43,253 nt of DNA from Streptomyces sp. A012304. Lineage in GTDB: Bacteria > Actinomycetota > Actinomycetes > Streptomycetales > Streptomycetaceae. The stretch is taken from NCBI RefSeq assembly GCF_026008495.1, contig NZ_BQUN01000022.1, positions 1 through 43,253 of the forward strand, given 5' to 3'. Shown piece after piece: positions 31,908 to 40,089 of this stretch (position 1 is its first letter; each line of letters opens with the position of its first letter). A program made the translations under genes and the position numbers. The notes under the pieces were generated by a model. It did no database searches. It saw only the letters and a list, made by a program, of their open reading frames with translations, and was not told where the DNA came from.

Positions 31908-34142
31908 GTGAGCAAGTCGTCCCGTCGTCGACGCCGCCAAGCCCCCAGTCCCCGGCCGCCGGCCCCGAATTCGCGCCCCGTGGAAGCCGACTCCCCGGCC
32001 ATCGCCGCCGACGCGCTCGAGGCCCTGGCCGTACTCGCCGATGCGCGGGACCGCGCGGCCGACATCGTCGGCCTGGCGGAGGAGAAGTCCAGGAACTGCG
32101 AGGCCGGCGCCCAGGAGAAGGCCGCTGTCCTCCTGGAGGCGGCCGAAGCGCAGGCCACACACATCCGAGCGGAGGCAGAGCGCCGGGCCGAGGCGCTCCA
32201 GGACCGTGCCCGGGAGGCCGGGGCATGCCTCAAGGCCGACGCTGCCGCCCAGGCGGAGGCGGCGAAGGAAGCAGCCGACCGCCAGGCCGCCGACACCCTG
32301 GCAACTGCTGAGGCAGAAGGGCGGGCCGCCATCGAGGAGGCCACCGCCCACGCCTGCCGACTGCGCGAAGAAGCGCAACTGGCCGCCGACAAGGAGCTGA
32401 CCGACGCCGGGCTCCTGGCCGAGCAACGGACCCGCGCGGCCCGTCGCGACGCCGAGGCAGCCGATGCCCGGCTGCGCGCCGCAGAGGCAGAGGCAGAACG
32501 TATCCGCAGCGAGGCGACGTCCGCGGCCGAAGAGCTCCGTCGGCAGGCGGCCGCAGGCACCAGGGCCGAACGGGAACGGGCCGCCCGCGACGTCGAAGAA
32601 CTGCGCACCACCGCAGCGGCGACGGTCGCATCAGCCGAGGAGCGAGCCGCCACGGTTGCCGAGAAGGCTGCCGCCCGGGAAGCCGCAGCGATGGAGAAGG
32701 AGGAAGCCGCCGAGCAACTGCTCCGCCACGCCCAGGAGGCCTGGGAGCGGGCGCGCTCGCGCGCCGCCCGCAGGCAGGAGCGGAAGCGTCTGCGTCAGCA
32801 GGGCCGCATTCAGCGGGCAACGGCGCGGCGCGAGCACAAAGAGGCCGCAGGACGTCCGACCTTCGCCCACCGCCTCTCCCAGGGGCGCCGGTGGGTACGG
32901 GAGATGGTTCGCAACCAGGCCCGCCGGGGCCTCGTCGCCGGTCCGATCCTCGCCCCGATGGCCGTGGCCTGGTGGTCCCAGACCGACTACGCCAAGGAAG
33001 CGTTCGGATGGTGGACCGTCTTCGCCCTCGGCTTCGCCGCCGCCTGGGAGCTCACGACCGCGTTCACCGGCTGGATGTACCACCAGGCGCGGCAGCAGGG
33101 TGACGCCGGCACCATCTACCGGATCATGACGTGGGTGTTCGCGTCCGGCGCGGCCGCGATGAACTACGCCCATCACTGTGGGCCTGGCGGCCGGCCGACG
33201 CAGGCGTCCGTCGCCTTTGCGACCATGAGCGTCGTCGGCATGGTGCTGTGGGAGCTGTATGCCTCCCTGGTCCACCGCCAGTACCTGCGGGAGCAGGGAC
33301 TGGTCTCCCGGGCACGGCCGAAGATCGGCCTGATCCGCTGGGTCCGGTTCCCGGTGCGGTCTTGGACGGCCTGGTCGCTGACGATCGACAACGCCGCACT
33401 GTCCACGCTGGAACGCGCCTGGAACGCCGCCGGCATCGAGCTGGCGGACCGGAACGCGCTCCGTTCCGGCACGGCCCTGCACCGCATCGTGATTCCCCGC
33501 GTGCCGACCGACGGACTTCGTTCCGGAGCCGGTCCGGGCGCCGTTCCGTCGTTCCGCACGGTCTGGAGCGTTCCGGGCGGAACGCCCGCCGGAACCTGGG
33601 CGCACTGGGCCGGAACGCTCCAGGCTGCAGGGGTGACGCCCCATGCGCACGGTCGCGGAACGGAGTGGAACGACGGCCTCGTTCCACTCGGTCACCCCGA
33701 GGCTGAGCAGGACTTTCCCGGCGTTCCGCCCCGCACCGGACTGCCGCGTTCCGCCCCGCCCGGAATCGGAACGGAACACCCGCCGCCAGGGGCACAGGTG
33801 CCCGAGCGCACCGCGGAACGGGGCGCGGCAACGCCGGCGCGGAAGCAGCACGCACCGGATGGGGCGGACCGGCGCACGGACCGGAACGATCCCGGCACCC
33901 GGAACGGACAGGAGCGCACCAGTGGTGCGGAACGAGACGAGGAGGAGGTGGTGCTCGAGGAAAAGGAACGCGCCGCGGTGGAGCGCCTCCTCGCGCGAAA
34001 GCAGCCGCTGAGCAAGCGGAGCATCTCGGACGAGGTCCGCTCCAGCGGCGAAACGATCGCCGACGGGCGCGCCCTGGCGATCGCCAACTACCTCAACGCC
34101 AAGGCCAAGGGCCGGCTGAGCCAGGACCTCGCAGGCGTCTGA
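31908..34142 (+). CDS. Large Spd/DUF2637-like membrane protein with long coiled coil
   Basis: 744-aa protein. GTG 31908 is chosen because AAAGGAG lies 7 bases upstream; the frame stays open further up without a ribosome site. Order: basic N-terminus, an Ala/Glu/Arg coiled coil (about residues 25-320), four membrane helices at about 340-357 (GLVAGPILAPMAVAWW), 365-390, 403-423 and 433-456 (DUF2637-like), a low-complexity linker, and a small helical domain at 680-744 (KQPLSKRSISDEVRSSGETI) that may be a helix-turn-helix. It precedes the traB-like gene by three genes, where Spd (plasmid spread) proteins usually lie, and may help move DNA across mycelial cross-walls. The linker-coding DNA carries a dense repeat cluster at 33410-33970. 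Confidence 0.65.
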   Translation: MSKSSRRRRRQAPSPRPPAPNSRPVEADSPAIAADALEALAVLADARDRAADIVGLAEEKSRNCEAGAQEKAAVLLEAAEAQATHIRAEAERRAEALQDRAREAGACLKADAAAQAEAAKEAADRQAADTLATAEAEGRAAIEEATAHACRLREEAQLAADKELTDAGLLAEQRTRAARRDAEAADARLRAAEAEAERIRSEATSAAEELRRQAAAGTRAERERAARDVEELRTTAAATVASAEERAATVAEKAAAREAAAMEKEEAAEQLLRHAQEAWERARSRAARRQERKRLRQQGRIQRATARREHKEAAGRPTFAHRLSQGRRWVREMVRNQARRGLVAGPILAPMAVAWWSQTDYAKEAFGWWTVFALGFAAAWELTTAFTGWMYHQARQQGDAGTIYRIMTWVFASGAAAMNYAHHCGPGGRPTQASVAFATMSVVGMVLWELYASLVHRQYLREQGLVSRARPKIGLIRWVRFPVRSWTAWSLTIDNAALSTLERAWNAAGIELADRNALRSGTALHRIVIPRVPTDGLRSGAGPGAVPSFRTVWSVPGGTPAGTWAHWAGTLQAAGVTPHAHGRGTEWNDGLVPLGHPEAEQDFPGVPPRTGLPRSAPPGIGTEHPPPGAQVPERTAERGAATPARKQHAPDGADRRTDRNDPGTRNGQERTSGAERDEEEVVLEEKERAAVERLLARKQPLSKRSISDEVRSSGETIADGRALAIANYLNAKAKGRLSQDLAGV
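33410..33970. repeat. Cluster of 21 GGAACG/CGTTCC words inside a gene
   Basis: I count 13 GGAACG (first at 33410, last at 33965) and 8 CGTTCC (33462 to 33747) in 561 bases. They occur in all reading frames and both orientations, so they are not caused by a protein repeat. With about 70% GC and independent bases I would expect fewer than one. A binding locus is likely. Confidence 0.7.
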
Positions 34143-34172
34143 CAACTGCTCCGGCTCGGAGCACCAAGACCG

Positions 34173-34212
34173 GGAGACCCGGCCCGCTTTCCAGGGCCCG
34201 GCCGGGTCTCCC
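34173..34212 (+). terminator. 12-bp stem hairpin after the Spd-like gene
   Basis: GGGAGACCCGGC (34173-34184) pairs perfectly with GCCGGGTCTCCC (34201-34212), 16-base loop. There is no T-run, which is common for Streptomyces terminators; it may also act as a transcript stabiliser between genes. Confidence 0.55.
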
Positions 34213-34240
34213 TCCTCCACGAAACGGGAGTTCGCACATC

Positions 34241-34801
34241 ATGACCCACGCCCGCACCCGCCGGCACTGGATCGGCCGCTGGCGCCTGCCCGGCCGCCTG
34301 CGGTGGCTTATCGGCGGAGACGACCACCGCCTTGCCCGGGCCCGCTACGGCACCCGGGAGTCGGCCTCCGAGCGCGCCGAGCGCCGCGAGCGCACGGCAC
34401 GCCGCACCCGGCGGGCACGCCAGGTGCGAACAGCCGCCCGCAAGGGCCAGCAGTGGGAGGACGAGGCCTACGCCAGCCTCCCCCTCGCCGCCGCACGCCC
34501 GCTGGACCCGGCCACAGTGCTCTCCACCCAGGCGGTCCCCCTGCTCAACGCTGAGCGCGGGCCACACGGCGACCTGCCCGCGCTGCCCCCGGGCTTCGCA
34601 CCCGCCACTGCGGACGAAAGCTCGGCGACGAGGTCCGGAGCACCGGAACAGGTCACCGCGGACCTGGCCGGCCCGGACGCCCTCGCATCGGGCAGGCCCG
34701 TGCTGTATGTCGTCGACGGCCTGGGTCCGCGGCCCCGTTCTCGCCGTCCCATGCCCGAGCGGCGCACCGCGGCGGCCAGCACCAAGACCGGGAGCCGCTG
34801 A
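34241..34801 (+). CDS. Unknown basic protein
   Basis: 186-aa protein, strongly basic in the first 70 residues (RRHWIGRWRLPGRLRWLIGG, then a stretch rich in RAERRERTARRTRRARQ), with a disordered Ala/Pro-rich C-terminal half. GGGAG lies 11 bases before the ATG. Its stop overlaps the next start (TGATG). It may bind nucleic acid or membrane; family unknown. Confidence 0.6.
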   Translation: MTHARTRRHWIGRWRLPGRLRWLIGGDDHRLARARYGTRESASERAERRERTARRTRRARQVRTAARKGQQWEDEAYASLPLAAARPLDPATVLSTQAVPLLNAERGPHGDLPALPPGFAPATADESSATRSGAPEQVTADLAGPDALASGRPVLYVVDGLGPRPRSRRPMPERRTAAASTKTGSR

Positions 34802-35508
34802 TGCCGTCCGCGTCGCACTCCAACTTCTCCAAGAAGCAGGCCGACACAGGCGCGGCAACTCCGGCGGCCAGCTGCACCGGCTGCCCGATCCGTGACACCT
34901 GCGTCAGGGCCGATCCCACTCTGACCGAGTGCGCGGTCACCGGGTCGGTGCCCCCGCCCGCGCTGCCGTCGCACGCCCCCTTCCCGGCCCCGGGCTCGGA
35001 ACTCGACATCACCGAGGTGGTCAGCCGCGGTGTGGAGAAGGCCGTCGGCGCCGCATTCGGGTTCGGCTGGACCGACCTGCTCGCTGCCGTGATCGAGCGG
35101 ACCAACGCCACGGACTCCAGCGGCAACGAGGTCGACTGGGGCCGACTGCAGCTGGGCCGCAACCTCCTGTGCCTGGCCGTCGTCAACCTGGTGCCCCTCC
35201 ACGGAGCCCCCGCCTCGCGGTGGGCAGCCGATGCCTTCACGGCGCACGGCCTGGAGGCGCCCCTGGTCTCCGCCGGCGCGGTCCTGGGTGTCGCCGGTGC
35301 CGTCGTCATCGGCGCGGGCATCAATCACCCCCTTGGCCTGCTGTGCCGCGCGACTTTGTCGGTGGCCACCACCACCGGGCGGCTGACCTGGCGCTTTGTG
35401 CGCTCCCGCCTCGGCTGGATCATCACCCGCCCGGTGATCTGGGCCGGGGTCTCGGGCCTGGTGATCGTCACCTGGCGCGCCGTCGTACACCTTCTTGCCG
35501 GAGCCTGA
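34801..35508 (+). CDS. Membrane protein with N-terminal cysteine cluster
   Basis: 235-aa protein. SCTGCPIRDTCVRADPTLTEC near residues 24-45 gives a CxxCxxxxC...C metal-type cluster. Hydrophobic segments follow at NLLCLAVVNLVPLHG, LVSAGAVLGVAGAVVIGAGI and VIWAGVSGLVIVTWRAVVHLL, suggesting two or three membrane helices. TGATG overlap with the upstream gene and a 2-base gap to the next place it in a tight transfer operon. Spd-like spread function is inferred from position only. Confidence 0.65.
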   Translation: MPSASHSNFSKKQADTGAATPAASCTGCPIRDTCVRADPTLTECAVTGSVPPPALPSHAPFPAPGSELDITEVVSRGVEKAVGAAFGFGWTDLLAAVIERTNATDSSGNEVDWGRLQLGRNLLCLAVVNLVPLHGAPASRWAADAFTAHGLEAPLVSAGAVLGVAGAVVIGAGINHPLGLLCRATLSVATTTGRLTWRFVRSRLGWIITRPVIWAGVSGLVIVTWRAVVHLLAGA

Positions 35509-35510
35509 CC

Positions 35511-36029
35511 ATGGACCTTGCGATCGACATCTTCGACAATCAATCCGCCAACGCCGGCTTCGGTGCACTCCTCTTCGGGGCGATGGCCACGACGGCCGTC
35601 ATCGCCGGATTCAAGAAGAAGCTCCTCCGAAAGAAGAAGACGTTCGTGCTGGTCTTCTTCTTCGTCCTGCTGGTGACGGTGAACTCACGCGGGCTCTTCG
35701 GCGAAGGAGCTGGAGCCCTGCGCGCCGCCATGAACCACCTGGGACAGGCCGCCGCCGAAGAGGGCGCCGGCGCGAAGGTGAACACCAACGCGCCGCGCAC
35801 GGCCGTCACACCGGTCTCGGCGGGCGGAGCCGCGATCGGCCTGTGCGGCATCACCTACTACCTCGTGGTCCTGTACGCGGCCAAGTGGAAGCCGGCCGAC
35901 TGGAAGGAGATGGCCGGCGGGGCGGTCGTGGCGATCTGCTACGGCACCTCTCTCGGTTTCATGGGCGTGATCGTCAGCGCCACCACCCTGACCGGCAACA
36001 ACATCGGCCTGTGGATCTTCGGAGGCTGA
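35511..36029 (+). CDS. Small polytopic membrane protein (Spd-like)
   Basis: 172-aa protein with four probable membrane helices: GFGALLFGAMATTAVIAGF, TFVLVFFFVLLVTVN, GAAIGLCGITYYLVVLYA and AVVAICYGTSLGFMGVIV, and a basic loop (KKKLLRKKK). It lies 2 bases after the preceding stop and 84 bases before the traB-like gene. Small membrane proteins of this type next to traB are needed for intramycelial plasmid spread in Streptomyces; the match here is by topology and position. Confidence 0.65.
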   Translation: MDLAIDIFDNQSANAGFGALLFGAMATTAVIAGFKKKLLRKKKTFVLVFFFVLLVTVNSRGLFGEGAGALRAAMNHLGQAAAEEGAGAKVNTNAPRTAVTPVSAGGAAIGLCGITYYLVVLYAAKWKPADWKEMAGGAVVAICYGTSLGFMGVIVSATTLTGNNIGLWIFGG

Positions 36030-36113
36030 CGCCGCCGACGGCCGCCCGCACGCCACCCGTGCGTGGCGGCCGCCCGCGCCAGCCTCCGCCCTCGGCGAGG
36101 AGCCCTGTACCCC

Positions 36114-38423
36114 ATGCAACACCCCCACGACCCTGCGGACAGCACCGAACTGGCCCCCTACGGCGAGCTCGTATTCGCCGAGATCGTCGACGAGGACGAG
36201 CCCGGCCCTCAACGCGAGACGCAGGACCCACCGGCCGATGAGCGCGTCCCACGATCGTGGACCGCCGCCCGGCGGGTGGCCCACTGCGCCCGCACCGCCG
36301 CGGCCGCCATCGCCGGCCAGATCCTCCCAGGCCAGCGGAACGCCCTGTCCGCGGCACGGCATTGGCTGCGCGTGGGCTACATGTCCGACGACGAGATCCG
36401 CCGCAGGATCGTCAACAGGCCCCTGGAAGCCGACCGCGCCCGCCGCGAGGAGGCCCTCACCGCAGTCCACCGCCTGGAGAAGAAGCTCCAGCGCAGGCTC
36501 GAGGACGCCGCGGCGTACGGTCTGGAGGCGGCCGAGAAGCAGGCGATCCGTGACCTGAGCCGCGAGCTCAGGCGCCGCCGAAACGGCCTGGACGCACTGC
36601 AGTCGGTGCCCTTCGCTCCCGAGCAGCCCACCCCGGAGCAGATCCGCCGGGCCCGCTCCCTGATGGCGCTCGGCCGCTTCAGCGCCCTGCTGCCCGTCCT
36701 GGGCGTCGCAGGGCTCGTGGCGGCCAGCATCCCCTCCACGCTGCTGGCCGCGGCCCCGGTGCTTGCCGCCGCCGGTTGGTGGCTGACCCACCATCCGCTC
36801 GAACTCGCCGAGCGACCCGTCCCCGAGGACCTGCTGCTGCCCGAACTGGACCTTCCTGCCCTGAAGGCACCCGAGACCCCCGGCAGCGCACCGGCCGACG
36901 AGACCGAGGAAGACCTCACCCCCTTCCCGATCGCGCAGGCCACCACCCCTGGCGAGGCCGGCGAAGCCCTCCGCCGCGCCCTGCTGCACGAAGGGCAGGA
37001 CGTCGACCAGGTCACCGACGTCACCCAGGAGCCGTGGGGTTGGTCCGCCCGCGTCTCATTCAAGACCGGCACCCCTGACGACCTGAACAAGGACGACACC
37101 TATAAGGGACTGATCACCCTGCTCAGACTGCGTCGTAACGGCCTGCTGATCGAGGGTGACCCAGACGCCGGCGAGGCCTGCACGGTCCGCATGATGCAAC
37201 GCTCGCCGTTCAGCCCGGAACTGGTCGGCGACGTCCCGTACCGGGCGCCGCTGTCGATGTCGATCCTCGACCCAGCTGACTACGGCGTCTCCATGGACGC
37301 CAAGCCGCTCGCCTTCGCCCTCGCAGGGCTGATGCTGTTGATGGTCGCCGACTCCGGCGCCGGCAAGTCAGGCGTCATGCTGGCCATGGCCGAGGTCGTC
37401 ACGGCCTGCAAGGACGCGGTCGCCTTCAACCTCGACCCGGTCGGCACCGGCGTCGGGGACCTCGGCGAGGCGATCACGCTCGACGCCTGCATGGACGATG
37501 AGAAGATCGTCGCAACCCTGAAGTTCCTCCTCCTCACCTTGTGCCCGGCCCGCGCCCGGCAGCGCGCCCGCTACGGCTGGGGCAACAAATGGCGCGTCTC
37601 GCCCGAGCACCCGGCCATCGTCGTGTTCGTCGATGAGTGGGCGCAGCTGTCGGCCCAGGCGAAGACCCTGCTGATCCGACTGCTCCTGCTCGGGCGCAAG
37701 GAAGCGATCTGGGTGATCGGCGGGAGCCAGTTCGGCACCCGGGACTGGCTCGGCGAGGCCATCGGCCCGAAGCTGTCCGGCAAGCTGCTGGGGGCCTGCC
37801 GGCGCGTGGACGTCACGGAACTGCTGGGCGGGGGAGCAATCGCCGAGGGGTACCGCGCAGATCTCCTGCGGGCAGCCACCCACACCGAGGTCAACGATGC
37901 GGGCCAGCTGTACGCGCAGGGCCTGCCTGGTATGCCCGACCGCCCGGTCCGCTACCAGGTGCGGGAAGTCACCGCGCAGTACGCGGCCAGGATCGGAGCC
38001 GAGCGTGCGGCCGCAGGCCGGCCGGACCTGACCTTCACCCTCGACGAGGCAGGACTGCTCGACGCGTGGCACGAGCTCCTGGAACTCCTGGACTCCGGCA
38101 CCGCTGCCGCCGAACAGGGCGGCGCCGAGCCCCTGCCCGGCATCGTCCGCATCCTGCGGGAGGCGTTCACGCTGGAGCATGATCCGGCCTATCTCACCTA
38201 CGACCAGCTGCACTCCCATCTGCGGCGACACGACGCCGACCGCTGGGGGCGCTGGGACGACAAGAGCGACATCGACCGGCTCCGCGAACTCGGCAAGGCC
38301 CTACGCCGCGAACTGGACGCCTCGCAGGTTGACCTGTCCTCCGAGCGGATCCGGGAGCTGGACGGCTCGCCCCGCGGCCTCTACTTGTCCGCCCTCAAGG
38401 AGGCGATCGAGGCCCTGTCATGA
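36114..38423 (+). CDS. FtsK/SpoIIIE-like DNA translocase (TraB-type)
   Basis: 769-aa hexameric-motor-type ATPase of the kind that moves double-stranded plasmid DNA between Streptomyces hyphae. Two membrane helices lie at about residues 186-224 (FSALLPVLGVAGLVAASI, LLAAAPVLAAAGWWL). Walker A is VADSGAGKSGV near 411, Walker B AIVVFVDEWAQL near 500, then WVIGGSQFGTRDWLG (sensor region). The C-terminal 110 residues (PGIVRILREAF, YLTYDQLHSHLRRHD, IDRLRELGKALRREL) form a winged helix like the DNA-reading domain of TraB/FtsK. ATG 36114 has GAGGAG about 12 bases upstream. It shares ATGA with a short downstream frame in the repeat-rich region. Confidence 0.88.
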   Translation: MQHPHDPADSTELAPYGELVFAEIVDEDEPGPQRETQDPPADERVPRSWTAARRVAHCARTAAAAIAGQILPGQRNALSAARHWLRVGYMSDDEIRRRIVNRPLEADRARREEALTAVHRLEKKLQRRLEDAAAYGLEAAEKQAIRDLSRELRRRRNGLDALQSVPFAPEQPTPEQIRRARSLMALGRFSALLPVLGVAGLVAASIPSTLLAAAPVLAAAGWWLTHHPLELAERPVPEDLLLPELDLPALKAPETPGSAPADETEEDLTPFPIAQATTPGEAGEALRRALLHEGQDVDQVTDVTQEPWGWSARVSFKTGTPDDLNKDDTYKGLITLLRLRRNGLLIEGDPDAGEACTVRMMQRSPFSPELVGDVPYRAPLSMSILDPADYGVSMDAKPLAFALAGLMLLMVADSGAGKSGVMLAMAEVVTACKDAVAFNLDPVGTGVGDLGEAITLDACMDDEKIVATLKFLLLTLCPARARQRARYGWGNKWRVSPEHPAIVVFVDEWAQLSAQAKTLLIRLLLLGRKEAIWVIGGSQFGTRDWLGEAIGPKLSGKLLGACRRVDVTELLGGGAIAEGYRADLLRAATHTEVNDAGQLYAQGLPGMPDRPVRYQVREVTAQYAARIGAERAAAGRPDLTFTLDEAGLLDAWHELLELLDSGTAAAEQGGAEPLPGIVRILREAFTLEHDPAYLTYDQLHSHLRRHDADRWGRWDDKSDIDRLRELGKALRRELDASQVDLSSERIRELDGSPRGLYLSALKEAIEALS

Positions 38424-38730
38424 ATGGCCCGCTGATCGGCCGGCATCGGATCCCGACCGGTCGCGATCGGCTCAGGGCAGCCGATCGGATCGGTCGCTGT
38501 GGCGATCGGAAACCGATGGCGACCTGCGCAGACCGTTCAGTCGATCAAGATCCGCCCCCCGGGCCTGCTGCGCTTCTCGACTGCCGGGGCAGAGGTCGTT
38601 GATCAGCGGACCCATATTGGGATGTTGCTTAATTGGAAATATAGTTGTACTGTTTGGATATCGGTTGGGCGTTGCCTTCCGCCGCCCGCCTCGCCGTGCG
38701 CCTCCCGCCGCCGAAGAACAGGAATCACCC
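38424..38730. other. Intergenic region with GATCGG cluster and AT-rich island
   Basis: A 60-codon frame starting at 38420 overlaps the traB stop but is built of the repeat words and looks non-coding. 38434-38509 holds the GATCGG repeats. 38610-38665 is strikingly AT-rich for this DNA (TTAATTGGAAATATAG) and is a likely promoter zone for the SsgA-like gene. Confidence 0.5.
38434..38509 (+). repeat. GATCGG repeat cluster just after traB (clt candidate)
   Basis: GATCGG at 38434, 38465, 38483, 38488 and 38504, plus related CATCGG at 38444 and CCGATGG at 38513. Streptomyces TraB proteins recognise short repeats (TRS) in a locus named clt close to traB; this cluster has the right size, spacing and place. 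Confidence 0.5.
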
Positions 38731-39144
38731 ATGGGCTTTCCCGGCCTGGAACTGAAGACTCACATGACGCTCGTGGCTGACCCGGACACACGTGTGCCGG
38801 TCCCCGTGCGGCTGTACTACAAGGACACCGACCCCTACGCGGTGCAGTTCTCCTTCGACGTCACGCCCGACGAGGTCGTGCGATGGACGTTCGCCCGGGA
38901 GCTGCTCGCCCAGGGCATCACGACACCCGCCGGGCTCGGCGATGTGAAGATCACCCCGGTTGGCCCGCTTCAGGACCGCAGCATCAGCATCGAACTGGAA
39001 ACCCCCGACGGATACGCACGCCTCGAAGGGATGGCAGCCCCCATCAAGGAGTGGCTCGCCAAGACCTACGAGGCTGTCGCCGCAGGCCAGGAGTCCAAGG
39101 CCGTCGACATCGACAGCCTCCTCGACGAACTTCTGCCCAACTGA
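38731..39144 (+). CDS. SsgA-like sporulation/cell-division protein (SALP)
   Basis: 137-aa member of the actinomycete SsgA-like family, which controls the site of septum formation and peptidoglycan maintenance. The typical core is present: VPVRLYYKDTDPYAVQFSF, VVRWTFARELLAQGI and GLGDVKITP. Length equals that of chromosomal SALPs. AGGAAT lies 6 bases before the ATG at 38731. Being next to a TraB motor that works at hyphal tips or septa suggests it helps set where transfer or spread occurs, which is inference. Confidence 0.88.
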   Translation: MGFPGLELKTHMTLVADPDTRVPVPVRLYYKDTDPYAVQFSFDVTPDEVVRWTFARELLAQGITTPAGLGDVKITPVGPLQDRSISIELETPDGYARLEGMAAPIKEWLAKTYEAVAAGQESKAVDIDSLLDELLPN

Positions 39145-39162
39145 CAGCGAAAGCCGAGCACG

Positions 39163-39185
39163 GCCCGGGGCACACAGCCCCGGGC
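39163..39185 (+). terminator. Hairpin after the SsgA-like gene
   Basis: GCCCGGGGC and GCCCCGGGC form a perfect 9-bp stem with a 5-base loop, 19 bases past the stop. No T-run. Confidence 0.55.
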
Positions 39186-39285
39186 CCGGCGCAAAGAATC
39201 CCACGCCTCCTGTCACACGGCCCGCGCGCAGCACACCTCTATGCATGACCCACTCGCCGGTACCACCCCGCCAAGGAGCAATCTC

Positions 39286-40005
39286 GTGGCCACCCACTCC
39301 CTTCAGAAGACCTCGGCCATCAGCCTCGACAAGGTCGCCGGCACCGCGCCCGACCTCATCGACATGTACAAGGACGCCGAGACCAGTCTCCGCGAGAGCG
39401 ACCGCCTCGGCGGCCGTGCCGCCGTCTATCTCGTGATCGACCGCTCCCTCTCGATGACGGACTTCTTCAACGACGGCTCGGTCCAGCGGCTGAGCGACCA
39501 GATCCTCAGCCTGTCCGCGCACCTGGACGACGACGGCAAGGTCCCGGTCGGCTTCTTCTCCACCGAGATGCACACCATCGCGCGAGGCGGCCTGTTCCGG
39601 CGTCCGCAGGCTCTCGTCGACGTCAAGCTCGGCGCCCACCAGGGCCGCATCGGGCAGCTGCACAACTCCCTGGGAAGCATGGGGGGAACGCGCTACCGCC
39701 CGGCCATGGAGGCCGTGCTCGCCCACTACCGCGCCTCCCGTGCCTACAAGAGGGGCACGCCGGCCTTCGTCGTGTTCCAGACCGACGGCGCCCCGCAGGA
39801 CGCGCCTGCGACCAGGGACTTCCTCCGGTCCACGCAGGGCGAGAACGTGCGCTGGCAGTTCGTCCCGTTCGGCGAAGCGGAAGCGTTCGGCGTCCTCTCC
39901 GGTCTCCCGGGCAACACCGGCGTCAGCGCCGTCGGCTCCGACCCGCTGGCCCTGTCGAACGCCGAGCTTTACAACCGCCTGGTCTCGGGCCTTCCCCGGG
40001 CCTGA
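39286..40005 (+). CDS. von Willebrand factor A domain protein (TerY-like)
   Basis: 239-aa vWA protein. The metal-ion site is intact: DRSLSMT near residue 61 (DxSxS), GGTRYRPAM (Thr) and FQTDGAPQD (Asp). GTG 39286 is chosen for AAGGAG 7 bases upstream; the ATG at 39241 has none. The closest type is the TerY-like vWA group in tellurite/stress clusters, found widely on Streptomyces plasmids. It has no signal peptide, so it acts in the cytoplasm, probably as a protein-protein interaction module. Its partner is not evident in the window. Confidence 0.85.
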   Translation: MATHSLQKTSAISLDKVAGTAPDLIDMYKDAETSLRESDRLGGRAAVYLVIDRSLSMTDFFNDGSVQRLSDQILSLSAHLDDDGKVPVGFFSTEMHTIARGGLFRRPQALVDVKLGAHQGRIGQLHNSLGSMGGTRYRPAMEAVLAHYRASRAYKRGTPAFVVFQTDGAPQDAPATRDFLRSTQGENVRWQFVPFGEAEAFGVLSGLPGNTGVSAVGSDPLALSNAELYNRLVSGLPRA

Positions 40006-40013
40006 CACGCGAC

Positions 40014-40044
40014 GGGCGGTCGCTCGACCGTCGTTCGACCGCCC
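40014..40044 (+). terminator. Hairpin after the vWA gene
   Basis: GGGCGGTCG (40014-40022) pairs perfectly with CGACCGCCC (40036-40044), 13-base loop, 8 bases past the stop. No T-run. Confidence 0.55.
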
Positions 40045-40089
40045 GCTCGCCCCTGCCGTACCCAACGCCACCACACCCAGGGACACATC

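Noticed and set aside
38420..38602. 60-codon frame overlapping the traB stop by ATGA
   Set aside because: It consists largely of GATCGG-derived codons and has no protein features; the repeats are better explained as a DNA site.
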